Source: Symsagittifera roscoffensis
Lineage: Eukaryota; Xenacoelomorpha; Acoela; Convolutidae
DNA length: 64,000 nt
Direction: 5' to 3'
Assembly (NCBI RefSeq): GCF_963678635.1
Contig: NC_087064.1
Location: 22,184,509-22,248,508, forward strand
Part shown: piece by piece, positions 34,732 to 46,840 of the stretch
Numbering within the stretch: position 1 is the first letter of the stretch
Layout: every line of letters starts with the position of its first letter
The notes under the pieces: model-generated
Databases searched by the model: none
What the model saw: only the letters and a program-made list of their open reading frames with translations
What the model was told of the DNA's origin: nothing
Program-made: the position numbers and the translations under genes

Positions 34732-35689
34732 TTGACTGACATAGCTTGTAGTGTCTAATTTGTTGAGGTTAAAAACAATTGCAATCGCAAACATTTTGGT
34801 TTTCTTGAACAACTTTATTGTAGGTTTCTCCAATTGTTTTGCTTCTCTAAGAAAAGATGATAGCATTTTACGGCCAAGACTAAGTTGTGAATTTTATTGT
34901 AATTTTTCAGGCCTAGTTTGATAGTTTTTCAGTTGTAACACGGTGAGAAATGGAAAAAGCAACAACCCGATAATTGCGCTGCGGTGACAGTTCCTGAGAA
35001 CCAAGAGTGACAACCTATTTCAAATGTTGCATATTTTTGAGATTGCAGTTAGTTTCGAATTCTATTTAAAAAAATATAAATCAGTTTTTCAGGGAAAATT
35101 GCTAAAACCATGCCAATTTCACTTGTACTAGGGGTTCAAACCTCCTAGACATATTTGAAGTAACATCAAAGTTTCCATTGACTAATTAGAGGAGAATTTT
35201 TAGCAGTTTGATCAGTTTGTCCGCTGTAAGACAGAAAATTTTTTCAAATAAATCAGGAATTCTACAATTTCGTGCATTAGGCTTGTTTGGCACGGTTTAT
35301 TCTAAAAGCTTGCATGTGTGTGCATCCGTTCGAAATATTTTGCTTTTAGCTGATAGTGCAAAGTGAGTGACCATTTTTTCTGCTACAAAAAATTCAAGCA
35401 TCTTCCCTGGTTCGCCTTATTTTAGGCTGAAAAAAACTCAATTTTTCAATTTATTTTCAAAAGCTGATGGGACTGAAATGAAATAAAATTTTGGACCCAA
35501 AAGGTGACGCACAGTCAAATTTGAGATTGAACTCGAGTCACTGTGAATTTCAAAGAGATGTAAGACTGTTTCAAAATTAATTTATGTTAATCAAATTTTT
35601 CAATGGTTATAAAGGGATTTCAACAGTTTTATACGACAGGAAGACAAAAAAGTTCGTATGTGAATCTTTTCTAGAGAATGATTAATTAT

Positions 35690-37105
35690 GAAGCAAAGTT
35701 AAAACGTTAAAATCGATAAGAATTGAAACAAGACTGCTCGTATCAGGGCGTAGCCCTGAATGTTCCGACTGCTTTTAAGGTTATATGGAGCCGTAAAAAC
35801 ATTAAAAAAATAAATGAAATAAAATATAATGAAACTTTTTTTCTTCTGAAATTTGAAATTTTTTTTGAAAATCATCCCCACACACGCCGTATAAAGTACA
35901 AAAGGATAGATTTCGCTCCTTGTAACAAATCAATTATGGCAATTGAGCTTCTTTCAACCAATTTGGAACGATTTTGAGACGGATTAACTCTCCGCTTGCG
36001 CGTTAATTGTCCCAAATTGGCCAAAATTGCAATCTTTAAAACCCCATAACTTTACGAAAAAGGATCACAGGTAAAATATCTTTTCAAATTTGAGCTCAGG
36101 ACAACAATAGTTTTCGAACAATATAAAAAAATTCCGTCAAAAATGGTTAGTTAAAAAGTCGAAATTTGTCTGAAGAAAAAAAACCCACCCCGAGCACAAA
36201 TATTCCGTTACTTTCGTATCGAAAGTCGGAACAATAAATGAATCTTCGCAGCATACTAAAACAAGCAAAGGCTCAAAAAAAGAACAATTCAGATTTGTAG
36301 CCTTAAAATTTTTTAAAGTTTGTGTTATTGTTCCGACTTTCGTTACGAAATTAACGGAATAGTTGTGCTCGGAGTGGTTTTTTTTCTTCAGAATCGTTGT
36401 GCTCGGAGTGGTTTTTTTCTTCGGAATAGTTGTGCTCATATAATCCGCCCTAGAAATAGTTCTAATTTGGTTGAAGGAGAATTTTTGTAGGTTACTAGGA
36501 GCAAAACCTATCACTGTGTACTTTATATGGCTTGTGGGGGATGTTTTTTACAAAAAGACTCAATTTTTAAATTTTGTTTTAGTTTATTAAGGTTAATATA
36601 ACGTTATTATAGGGAGAAGCCCCGAGTATTCCGCCTGCCTCTTGATTCATATCGAATAGTTTTTGGGAAAAGAATTAATTGAAAAACTATACATTTGGGA
36701 TATTATCATCAATCAAGTATGAAAATTTGAGCTGTACGAAATTAATAAGACCGATTAGATAACCTCAATTAAAGTTGGAACGATTAAGTTATGCGCGATA
36801 ATTCGCCACGCTTAAATAATTCGCGTTATGCTCTGAGCATTTTGAATAATCTCTTCAAAGTGCACGTAAATTAGTTCAGAGCCTAGCCAAATTGCCAATT
36901 TTCAAACCCCCGGAACATTGCAAAAAATGGTTGGAGGTTAAATATCTTTTCAAATTTGATTTCAAGGAGTCGATATTGTCAATGGGGATAAAAAATTTTG
37001 TTGAAAACTTAAAAACTTTTATTTTGATTGCCGAAAACTGACTGATTAAAAAACAACACCAAGCATAAATATTCCGTTTTCTTCGAAAGTCGGAACAATA
37101 AAAAA
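35690..37105. repeat. Dispersed repeat family R1: two direct copies and one inverted partial copy
   Basis: Copy 1 (about 35695-36245, plus) begins near aacaagactgctcgtatcag and ends attccg...gaaagtcggaacaataaa. A partial inverted copy (about 36320-36590) faces it, giving a palindrome. Copy 3 (about 36600-37105, plus) again ends attccgttttcttcgaaagt. A further minus-strand copy is at 50.2-50.85 kb. Near 36357-36440 a unit containing gttgtgctcggagtggtttt is repeated three times in tandem. No protein is encoded. Confidence 0.7.
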
Positions 37106-37143
37106 CAGTTTGATGAATTAAAAGGCAAACTCACTGAATTTAG

Positions 37144-37395
37144 GTAGCCTTAGCAAACAGCAACAGGAAATAGTGAAAGATGTCTCGAACCCACTCAAGT
37201 TCATTCTGGGGGAACCAGGCACTGGCAAGTCGCATGTTTGCATGGCCCTGGCTAAGAAATACACAGAAGAACTCATGTACGATAAGATTTTCTACCTAAT
37301 TCCCAGAGACAAAGAAGCCTTCAAAAAATTCGTGCAACAATCATTTCGGGAGCAGTTCGAAATTGATTTGGAGTTGGAAAATCCTCCCGTTACGC
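37144..37395 (+). CDS. Exon C: P-loop (Walker A) exon of the putative SF1 helicase
   Basis: An acceptor (gaatttag) ends at 37143 and a strong donor (acgc|gtaagtc) starts at 37396. The exon is 252 bp and enters and leaves in phase 1, compatible with exons B and D. It reads LSKQQQEIVKDVSNPLKFIL and then GEPGTGKSHVCMAL. A Gln-containing motif about 15 residues before a G-E-P-G-T-G-K-S Walker A is the arrangement of UvrD/Rep-type superfamily 1 helicases. A hydrophobic KIFYLIPRDKEAF segment (motif Ia position) follows. The frame contains no ATG before the P-loop, which is another sign that this is an internal exon and not a small gene. Confidence 0.75.
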
Positions 37396-37719
37396 GTAAG
37401 TCTTAGCTCATAAGAAATGGATGAAAAACTGTTTCAAATTTCTATCCTTTTTGTTTTTCGAAAAACAAGTTAGCATCATAAAAGTATTTTTGTCAAATCT
37501 TTTGTTCGTCTCTTATATGCGTTAAGCACAACAGTATAGCGTTATGACACAACCCGAGTTGAAACTTTTGCATGAAAATTTTCCATAAAAAGGGGCTGAT
37601 TGATCGAACCGATACCTTAAGTGTCCTATAACTATGTACAATATCTGTCCTACCAATCATAAGAGTTCTGGTTTGTTTTGGTCTATTTAAACAAACATTG
37701 AGGAAATGAAAAGGCCGAA

Positions 37720-37980
37720 TTTCCTAAAAATGGGGATCATTCAGCCTTTTCGCTAAAAAAAGAGCTTATTTTGCCAATTTTGCTAAAAATTGGGCTCATT
37801 CAGCTACATTTGCTAGAACCTGGGCTCATTCAGCCCTTTTTGCTAAAACTTGGGCTTAACCGAGTCCAATTTTTAACAACAGCTTAATGAACTCAAAAAC
37901 AGCATCAAAAAATGGGCAGAGCTTGCTAAAATTTGGTCTCATTTAGTTCTTTTTTCTAAAACTCGGGCAAGTAAATACCT
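37720..37980 (+). repeat. Degenerate ~30-40 bp minisatellite
   Basis: Repeated units of the type ttttgctaaaacttgggctc followed by attcagcc, five or more imperfect copies. Confidence 0.75.
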
Positions 37981-38055
37981 TTTGTGAAAAAAGAGACCAA
38001 AATAGGAATCAAGTTCGACCCGGGATTTTGAAGAATAGAGTCTGTTAGTTTAACA

Positions 38056-38312
38056 TGCGACAATTCGTCAAACAGGCGACAATTTGTATCAGACGACAAT
38101 TTGTAACAGGCAGCAAATCGTAACAGGTGACAATTCGTAACAGCAGATTAGGCGGAGACCACCGTTTCACGCTCCGTATTTTTCTCTTTCCTGATGTAGG
38201 CGCAGCGGAGCGGAGCGAAGCAAGCGTATCGTACTTGCCAATTCCTTGTTTCGAATTGTCGCCTGTTACGAATTGTCGTCTAGTGAAAATTTTCGCCTGC
38301 TAAAAATTGTTG
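38056..38312. repeat. Inverted clusters of a ggcgacaattcgtaaca motif around a GC-rich core
   Basis: About five plus-oriented copies of a gcgacaattcgtaacag-type word (38056-38142) face about three complementary copies (38250-38312, e.g. cgaattgtcgcctgttacga). The core at 38195-38228 is gcgcagcggagcggagcgaa-rich. Subterminal arrays of a short binding-site-like word in opposite orientations resemble the ends of non-autonomous DNA transposons. Confidence 0.7.
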
Positions 38313-39120
38313 CTTTAATCTGTTATTTCGCACGTCTACAGTTTGAGTTTTATTTTTTCAGCAAATTAAATTTTCATGCCAGATTGATTAGAAAAAAGCA
38401 AAGCATAAGTTCTTCGTGCTCTTCCTTTGTATTTTCAAGAGATTTTCTGAGATTGGCTCCGCCATGATAATTGCGATACCGCTGCAAAATTATACCCAGA
38501 CCTTCGATTCTATCATGAAACATTGAACACAAAATTTAAAAAAACAAAGTGACAAAAAATACTATTAAAGTTTCGGAGGGGGTATAAATCGTCTCTGATG
38601 GACCAAGTGGGGTTTTTCTGCCATCATGGGTTATGTGAGTTTCATCTGGGTTTATAATTTGACACTTTGTGACCACTTTTTGTGGCCTTTCTCACCTACA
38701 TTCAATCTGTATTCATGATTGAGCTCAAAAATTGAATTGCATGTGTTTGTTTGTTTAGTCAATGCAAAATTCGGTAATCCGAAACAAAATTGCCACCTTT
38801 ATAATATATTTAAACGAAGGTCATTTCCAGAAAAATGTTCGCTTTTAATTGCGCTTTGTAAGTTAAAAGCGTTCAAAATTGCAACAATTAAAGTGTATGA
38901 TGTATGATGGAAATCGAGACATGAGAAGAAACATAAAAAATTTAATGAAGTTAAGTGTTTGCTTTTTTTTTAGTTGTTTGGTAGGCAAAATTCCACATTT
39001 GGAAAAATTTAGCTAAAAAATGGAGGTGAACCGAATAGTCAAATCTGCTTGTGTAAAACAAAATAGACTTTTCGATAAAAAAAATTTGGCGTTGATTCTA
39101 CAGGAAAATTCAACGATAGT
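38313..39120. other. No supported gene
   Basis: AT-rich intronic DNA. Open frames at 38246-38467 and 38719-38907 lack any recognisable feature. Confidence 0.5.
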
Positions 39121-39123
39121 TTT

Positions 39124-39565
39124 GCCAAAAAATTTTTTCAACATAGATACAAAGCGTATCAGAAATTAGAAACGCCCGAAATATAAGATAGAAAAAGTTT
39201 GAATTCAGCAACTTAAATTTTTTTATTTGCTTTGGCACTGTACACTGACATTTTTTCGAGACATCAACATGTCAAAATAGATTGCTTAAAAGCTGCCTTC
39301 AAAAAGAAATTTGCGTGTACCACATGGCTACGAAAAATTTGCCAAAAAAAAAATTTCAACTTAGATACAAAGCGTATCAGAAATTAGAAACGCCCTAAAT
39401 ATAAGATAGAAAAAGTATGAATTCAGCAACTTAAATTTTTTTATTTGCTTTGGCACTGTGCACTGACATTTTTTCGAGACATCAACATGTCAAAATAGAT
39501 TGCTTAAAAGCTGCCTTCAAAAAAAAATTTGCGTGTACCACATGGCTACGAAAAATTTGCGTGTA
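39124..39565 (+). repeat. 218-bp tandem duplication
   Basis: The word tagatacaaagcgtatcaga occurs at 39144 and 39362, and the copies are almost identical through to gcgtgtaccacatggctacg. A third partial start (aaaatttgcgtgtaccacat) follows at 39552. Confidence 0.9.
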
Positions 39566-39823
39566 CCACATGGTCTCTTCTACATTTTTTTCTTTTATTC
39601 AATGAGTTGACTTTATCGTGTAGATAAATGGAGATTGTTTGCAGATGGCGGTACTTCAATTTTATAGGCTGATAAATTTAACAACTACATTCTTTGATTT
39701 TGAAAAGCTTGAAAAAAACTGTTCAACTAACAACGAGTCGAATGTCAGTAAAGTTTGAGTGAAAGAAAAAAAATCTGTCCGACCAAAATGGAGTTTTTTG
39801 GAGGAAAGATAAAAACCATTAAT

Positions 39824-40490
39824 TCAGCTCAACTTTTGCACCATGTGTTCAGAAAACTACTAAAAATTGGTCAAACTTTGGAGCAAAATTTGTGAAGCTC
39901 GAAAAAAATTTTCAATGAAACGAGTAGTTATTTTTAGCTCGTGAGAAAAAATGTTGAATGTAACACTAACTGGTGCAGGGTTGCTGTTACGGTATTAGCA
40001 TGGCTACTGTTAGTCAATTAGGAATGAATCGAAAAAAAATAAACATAAGAAGGGCTATGTTTTCTAACAAAAAAAATGCTGTGCAAGATTTAGATTCAGA
40101 AACAAAATCGTTTTAGTTTCCAAAAGATTATAATTTGTGACAAATTTTTGAAAAAACTGACAAAAAAATTGCAAAATTAGCTTATCATTCACGTAATTAA
40201 ATTTTAAAATTTAATTTAACATAGCTTAACTTTTGCACCGCATGTTCAGAAAACTACTAAAAATTGGCCAAAATTTGTTGCAAAGATTATGAAGGTAGAA
40301 GATAGTTTTCAATGAAACGAGTAGTAATTTTTCAACTCCTTAGAAAAAATGTTAAGTGAAGCAGTATATTGGTGCACGGCTGTTGTTACGGAAGTTATTT
40401 AGGTAGAAATCGAAAAAGAGAAAAAAATATTTAAGTGGGTGTTTTCCAACAAAAAAAAATTCCTGTGCAAAATTTAGATTCAGAGGGATA
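39824..40490 (+). repeat. ~397-bp tandem duplication, older
   Basis: The word aacttttgcacc precedes ttcagaaaactactaaaaat at 39831 and 40228. Similarity runs through gaaacgagtagt and ttagattcaga with many substitutions and indels, so this is older than the 218-bp duplication beside it. From 40490 to 41500 nothing further is recognised. Confidence 0.8.
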
Positions 40491-41499
40491 GATTGGGCGA
40501 ACTACAGAAAAAAAAAAGACAAAAATCTGCAAAATAAGTTTATCCTTCACGCAATTGAATTTAAGAATTTTGTTAAACATTTTTCATATTACACAAAAAA
40601 CCGTGAGAAAATTAGAAAATTGATAATAAAATTGTTTTTGATGGTTTTTTCAGTTCGTTAGTTGCACCTTGAAACTCCTAAAAATCAAAACTTATCAAAA
40701 CTAGCCAAACCTGATCTTGTTTTAAAAAATTTCAAATCCAATTTGTGGTTCGTCCAAGCAAAAAAGTGATTATTTCGAAAAACAAGGCAACACTACAACG
40801 AAGGTTATCATACACAAGAAAGTGCTAATTATGATAATAATTTTGACATCCGATAGTCCGAAACATTTTTTTACGCTTTCGATTAATTTCGCAAAATCTG
40901 AATTTGATCATAGTGAAAAATATAATCTCAAAAGGTACAAAATGTTGATAAGTGTAATAATTGAACGTCAAATCATATGGTCGACTAGAGTTTGACAAAA
41001 CCGGCTAATCAAGTCACCATCATCTTTCGCAAAAGGTTTTTAAAAATATCTACAACAAAAATACAGAGCTTATCAAAAAAATAATTGAATTTGTTCAAAG
41101 AAAAAACTATTCAACCTGAGAGGCAACACTTTTGCAACAACTGAAAAATTTGAGTCCAAGCTCGAAACAAACAAAAAGTTAAAATGTGATTTTGGCATGT
41201 GCATTGACAAATGTTTCACACAGCAGTTTTTGAAGCTGACAAACTGAAACACTTTTTCTGATTGAACAGCCCTTGAAAAAAAACGGATTGATAAAACTGA
41301 TTAATCATCAATGAATCAAAAAAAATAAAGCTGATAAACTAGACATTAATAAACTAGACAATGCTGTTTATATTGTACATACGTTTTCTCAAAATTAAAT
41401 TAGCTGGTCTTGAAAGAGTAAAGTTATACTATTCCTCGCCAAGAAAAGTTGTTCAAAACGGTATACTGATGTATGGCTGCTCAAAATACATTTGGATAA

Positions 41500-41885
41500 C
41501 GGAAGCAGTTCAAAACAAATCTATAAAGTATTTTTTTAAATACCTTAATATTTATCGCTCAAACATTTATAATTAACCAATCAGTTTTCATTACTTAAAC
41601 TTAAAATAAACTGTAAAGCTCAAGATTTTCAAAGTTTTAGCCCGAGAAAATTAATTACAGATTAGAAGATTAGAAATCAGTTGCTTTTTCTCTTCTCTTA
41701 TCTTAAAAGAATATACTAGATCTATTGAGACTAAGAAATATATGATTAAGATTAGGATTGGCAATAGACTACGGAGTTGCACGAATCTATCCGGCCGAAA
41801 TTAAGATAACGTGACACGCAGACGGAGTATCTTATCCAAAATTACTCTATGAGAAGGTCACCCTGGACCTACGGACCTAAACTCA
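41500..41885 (+). repeat. Left LTR
   Basis: It is collinear with 46159-46530 through caaaac, tttcag/ttttag, a tagaattcagttgcttyt-type word, the ttgagactaggaaat region and ctctatgagaaggtcaccct. The left boundary is set by a caaccagttcaaaac-type word at 41500-41515. Confidence 0.7.
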
Positions 41886-44214
41886 TATGAAGCGACCAGA
41901 AATTTTAACCAGAAAGCATACGCGCAACAGCCAGAAACTCCAAAATTGATTTACAATCGATAGGAATTTACTCAAAACCAGATATACAACATCAAATCAG
42001 AACACAACACTTTCAAGAACTCCTCGTTAGAATGAACACATTACAAGGACAGTCATTAAGTCAAACTCTAAGAAAACTCGCTGAAACAGTCGGTTTCTCA
42101 GATATCTACGCAAAAGATTTTGGTGGATATTTTCGAAACATCAAAGATTTGTCTTAACGGCAAAAAAAATATTGTCCCAACTTATCTTTTCAATCAATAT
42201 TATTAGTTTTCTACACAATAAAATGAATTTCTAGCCTTTTTCAGGACGGATTTTTTACATCTTAGAAAGACTTACCATTGGTACGCAATGTTTAATTTCA
42301 TAGAATTTTTAATTTCATTTTTCAAAGAAACATATAACACATATGCAAAATATAAGCAAGTGAACAGACAAGCAAGCGTAGCCGGAATGTTATTCTGCAC
42401 ATTTTTTGAATTTTCTACCAATAAAAACTAATAAAAAGAATTCCTACCAATAAAAATATATCCGCACACAGACTAAGGCGCAACCTTATCATTGAGACCA
42501 CCGCTCCATCAAAACAATAAAAAACAACAAAACTCAACTTCTCATATTGCATATCAACCACGCACTTCAAACAAAAACATTGAGCAAATAACAGAACAAC
42601 CTCACTCAGTTATCTTTCGTTCAAAAATCTAGTATTGTTTTAGCGCCCAATGAGCCTTCAAATTGGATCTCATCATCAATCTTACCCTTCCAACCTCTAA
42701 CGCCAGATCTCCATCAAGGATTCTCGTGTCCTCTCCCCTACAGGTATTCAATTCCGATTTGTCCACTTTCTGAACCAACTCATCCCACATGCACTCTGAT
42801 GACTCAATCCAAACAGTTTTTGATAGAAAAGTATGAGACAACGCCGCAGTAGACAATCCCGACGAATTAATAAACTCAGAACCAAGCCCCACTTCTAAGT
42901 TTTCACAAATACCCTTGAACCCCACAACTCCCTAAATTCCCGTAATTTCCCTTTAATCCAACTTCGGTCCCTCTTATACCAACGCTATCCCAATTCGATT
43001 CGTTCACCACTTTCTTGCAATCTTCACGACTTCCCAAGCCCAATAACCGATGATTAACTAGAGCACAATTTAAATTAGTTTATTCAGCACCAACAACAAC
43101 TCCATGCTAATCAACCACTAACAATCCACCATATAACTCATTCGGCTTTACCATCAGAAGCATCAAGATCATACGCTCGCAGCAACACTCCCACAAGCGC
43201 ACGATATAAACTAAAGAAAAAAAACCAACAAAACCACCTGGATAAAAAGTCAGTTGCTCTTCCACATCCAGTCTTCTCCGAAGCCATCATCCCAGACATA
43301 CTAACGCACTCTAGTTTATACTAAATAACATCTCATTTTTCTCAGAAATTTGCTATAAAAAGCACAAAATCAAGAGCCAACGAAACTCTCATGTTGATGA
43401 ACACACCAAGCTCCCATGGTTTTATCTCAGCAATCAGCTCACACTCGTGTAAAAATTTTAATTATACATCACCCTATTTTTAAATTTCAATTATTGCATA
43501 AAAAGTTTTAACGAGCAGAGCATCTTCTGCAACTAAGATCCCGACCCACAAATGTGTATACATATTGCCCTCTCACTAACACGATCCTTTTTGAAGACTC
43601 CGTCCTATTATCTTCCCAAACGAATACATTCAACTTGTTGAAATCCCACTGTTAAAGAAAACCCATGGCATGAAGTTTAATCACAAACTCTATAATCTAA
43701 ACCAAAATACTCACCATGATTTCACTGTTACACAAGATGAACTCGTTAAGGCACTTGAACTTTTTTGACTACTTCTACGCTTCAAAATTGTTATCACCAT
43801 GTTAGCAAAGCCTATAAGGCAGTCACTTGTCTCAACTTTCCCAACAGATTTGTTTCTGACCCCGATTCTAAGTAAGTATAAATTTGTTATTCACTAACTA
43901 AAAATAAATACTTACTCACCAGTTTATATGAATAAATTAGCATTTTTTAAAATTTTTTTTGATAGTTTCTAAGATCAAAAAGAGTCGAATCAAAACTAGA
44001 AGCAGTTGTATAAGTTCTATAATAAAGAACATTAAATGATCGCACTAACTTCTAATTGTTAAGTAAAACTTATATCAAAGCAAAACATTACTAGTGATAA
44101 GTAGTAAAATTGTAAGACAATGCAGTAACTTAAAAGAAAGTGACAAAGTAGAGATAACACTAACCTTTTTATAGTGTGCATAAGTTTGTAAGCTCTCCAA
44201 CTCGCCACTTGATA

Positions 44215-45815
44215 TCGATCATTTTTTGTGAACGCTCTTTGAAACATTTGACAATTTCGCCTGACAATTGCACGTGAATAAATTAATTTCAAATTTCACC
44301 TGATAACAATTTAAAACAGCTTTCAGATTTTTCAAACTTTCCTCTAACCCCGTTGAAGAAAAGAATAAGAGCTTACATAACCAACGCCACCTACTAACCT
44401 ACTACATTACCAGCAGTTACGAGAAAGTCCAACTAAAACCAAACCAGATTAAAGTGGATAAAATTTTCTTTTGAAGAACGAACTAAACATTTATTAAGAC
44501 CACATGAAACTTTCAGAAAACCTGAGTCAAAATTATCAAAGACAAATTGTTTTTGAGAAAAGGGCTCAACCAAAAAACAACTGACAAAACCCTTGATGCA
44601 AAAGGAAGAAAAAAAAATAAGCAAGAAAAATCTCTACTCAAACAGACACTCAAAAAATTGTGAGTCGGGGTTTTAAGCACAGGTTCAGTACATGTTCACT
44701 AAACTGGCCCACGCCACCGGCCGTTCGAAGAACATGTACTGAACAAGTCCTCAAAACCCGACTCACAATTTTTTAATAGTGGCTCCAGGGCCAGCAACTC
44801 TTTAAATAACGGAACTAATAAAAAGTTTTTGCGAAAATAACGAATAAGCTCATACCTAAAATTGATTACTAAAGTGCAGATACATCTATAGTGAAAAATT
44901 TCGAAGAGCAAAAGAAACAAGCAGCAAAAGGGAAACAAAATTCGATGACATTACGACTTTGAAATTGGAAAATCTATTGGTTTTGCTTGCCACAGTCTCA
45001 ACTCTCACAGGATATAAAGTATGGAGCCGACCTTGCCCACTTTCTGTAAATTCTTTTCAAAACATTTGACAATTTCGCATAACAATTGCACGTGAATGAA
45101 AGAAAATAAAATTTCACGATAGAACTGATAAAAGCTTTGACATGAATGAAAAAAAAAATTCGCTATAAAACTGATAACAGCAGTCCTTTAACCCGATTGA
45201 AGTAATGAATTAAGGCTCAAATAACCAACGCCGCTTACCAACGCCGGCAATTTACCAGCATGTGCAATCAAGTCCCACTACAAACAAACCAGGTTAAACT
45301 GGTTACAATCTTCTTTGAAAGTACATACTAGGTTTTATTAAGACCATACGAAAACAAACTTATTAAGACCCAAGTCAACTTTAATCAAAGTCTCTGTTTT
45401 TGAGAAAAGTACACAACAAAAAAAAACAACTTACAAAACACTGATAAAAAAAAAATTATAAACAAGAAAAGACTCTAATAGACACACCTAAATATAACCT
45501 CACTGGCACATGCCACCTGCTGTTTGAAAAACATGTACTGCTCATGTGCTTAAAACCCCGAGTGACAATCTTTTTAAGAGTAGCTCCAAGTTAGGCAACT
45601 CCTTAAAATAACAGAACAATTAAAGAAGTTTTTGCAAACTTTAATAAAACTGATCTTCAAAGTCCAAACGTATGATGTAAAGAATTCAGATGAAAAAAGA
45701 AACAATCAGCAAAAATGAATAAAACTCGGCGATGGAAAGGCAAATCTGTTGGTTTTGCTTGCCGCAGTGTCAACTCTCACAGAATATAAAGTATGGTGCC
45801 GCAAAGGTCTCCATT
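44215..45815 (+). repeat. ~0.8-kb tandem duplication inside the LTR element
   Basis: Copy 1 (about 44215-45045) and copy 2 (about 45055-45815) share, in order, acatttgacaatttcgc, a caacgcc-rich stretch, tttattaagacca, tttttgagaaaag, cctcaaaaccccgact-like words and ttggttttgcttgcc, ending at a gatataaagtatggagccg-type word. The copies differ by many substitutions and small deletions. Confidence 0.75.
44652..44774. repeat. Hairpin with ~45-bp arms
   Basis: The segment 44652-44697 pairs with 44730-44774 across a 32-bp GC-rich loop. Stem words are attgtgagtcggggtttt and gttcagtacatgttc. A decayed copy of the right arm lies at 45530-45580 in the second duplicate. Confidence 0.85.
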
Positions 45816-46158
45816 CGAAAAGAACATTGGCCAACTCGATATCTGTACTCAATCATACGTATCCTTGTCGTTTGGTGCTTCATTTAGAGAAGTCAACTCT
45901 TGTCTGACTATTCGATCATTACGAACGAGTGGTTGAGAATGCACGTAGTTTCGCTCTAACTTACAAAATCGACATTTCAATAACACAAAGCTGCAACTTC
46001 ATTACGACCTTTTTGCATTCACAACAATCTCTCAATCTCATCACAAGTACTTCGCTGACACAATCAATCCACTCTGTCTTCAAAGAAATTAAAAGATACT
46101 CGATCCTTCCTGCTTAGGAAAAATTTTGTTTTTAACAACTTCCTAAAGCCCGGGTGGG

Positions 46159-46530
46159 TGGAACCAGTTCAAAACAAGTAACTAAATTATTGATTATATA
46201 CCTTGATATTTATCAAAAAAACATTTATAACCAGCCAACCATGATCAATTACTATCAGTTACAATAAATTGTAATGCTGGAACTATTCATAGTTTCAGCC
46301 AGAGAAAATAAAACACAGATTAGAATTCAGTTGCTTCTTTCTCTCCTCTAACGTTGCAAGAAAACCAGTATAAACTAAATCCATTGAGACTAGGAAATCT
46401 AAGAGTAAGATTAGCACTAATATTAGACTAAGGAGTTGCACAAATTTATCCATCCGAAAATAAGATAGCGCTACAAACAGAAGGTGTACTGTATCCAATA
46501 TTACTCTATGAGAAGGTCACCCTGAGCCTA
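46159..46530 (+). repeat. Right LTR
   Basis: It begins TGGAACCAGTTC directly after a G-rich run, contains aaccagtataaactaaatcc and ctaagagtaagatta, and ends near ctatgagaaggtcaccctga. It matches the left LTR with many differences, so the insertion is old. Confidence 0.75.
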
Positions 46531-46840
46531 AATTCAATAACGAGATCTAATTTTTTCCTTAGACAAATATTTGGGCAAGATTATGATTCAGATTGGCTTT
46601 TCTATACTTTCTGAAAATACTACTGACTGGAAATATTCGACGGGTTGCTCGAGGACTGAAAGTTTTATGGAAGACTAGATATTGAATCTGGAAGTCAGGC
46701 ACACAAACCTGCTATTTATTTATTTATTTGATTAAATCTCCGGAACGCTACCCGCACTGGAGTTCCCTAAATAATAATCAATTAGATTGTCATTCTAAAG
46801 TCAGTTTATAAAAAATTACAAATCAATCCCCATTAATCGA
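46531..46840. other. No supported gene
   Basis: AT-rich flank. A tttatttatttattt run at 46711 and a short GC-containing stretch at 46740-46770 are the only notable texture. Confidence 0.5.

Larger units (their letters stand above)
31086..37143 (+). other. Putative intron B-C, rich in non-autonomous elements
   Basis: Donor gtaagg at 31086 and acceptor gaatttag ending at 37143. The 6.1-kb interval holds no supported gene. It contains a G10-type homopolymer near 31417, a partial dispersed repeat (32.0-32.3 kb), a palindromic MITE (32.4-33.1 kb), nested hairpins (34.4-34.7 kb) and several copies of a dispersed repeat (35.7-37.1 kb). Confidence 0.5.
41500..46530 (+). mobile_element. LTR retroelement, plus strand, degenerate, with LTR pair
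   Basis: Direct LTR-like repeats at both ends enclose about 4.3 kb in which coding capacity is decayed. A short readable frame after the left LTR (MNTLQGQSLSQTLRKLAETV from 42034) and C-rich plus-strand text at 42.5-43.8 kb look like degraded polyprotein, but no catalytic motif is identified. The right part contains a tandem duplication and a hairpin. Just before the right LTR, cccgggtggg at 46149-46158 could be the polypurine tract. The LTRs are related to the LTR of the minus-strand gypsy element at 23.2-23.5 kb. Confidence 0.6.

Noticed and set aside
37173-37406. A stand-alone 77-residue P-loop protein
   Set aside because: It would need a GTG start and stops six bases after a perfect gtaagt donor. 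The frame extends upstream to a splice acceptor, so it is an internal exon.
42629-42925. 98-codon minus-strand frame inside the LTR element
   Set aside because: No domain is present, and the plus strand has the C-rich coding-like texture, so this is most likely its shadow.
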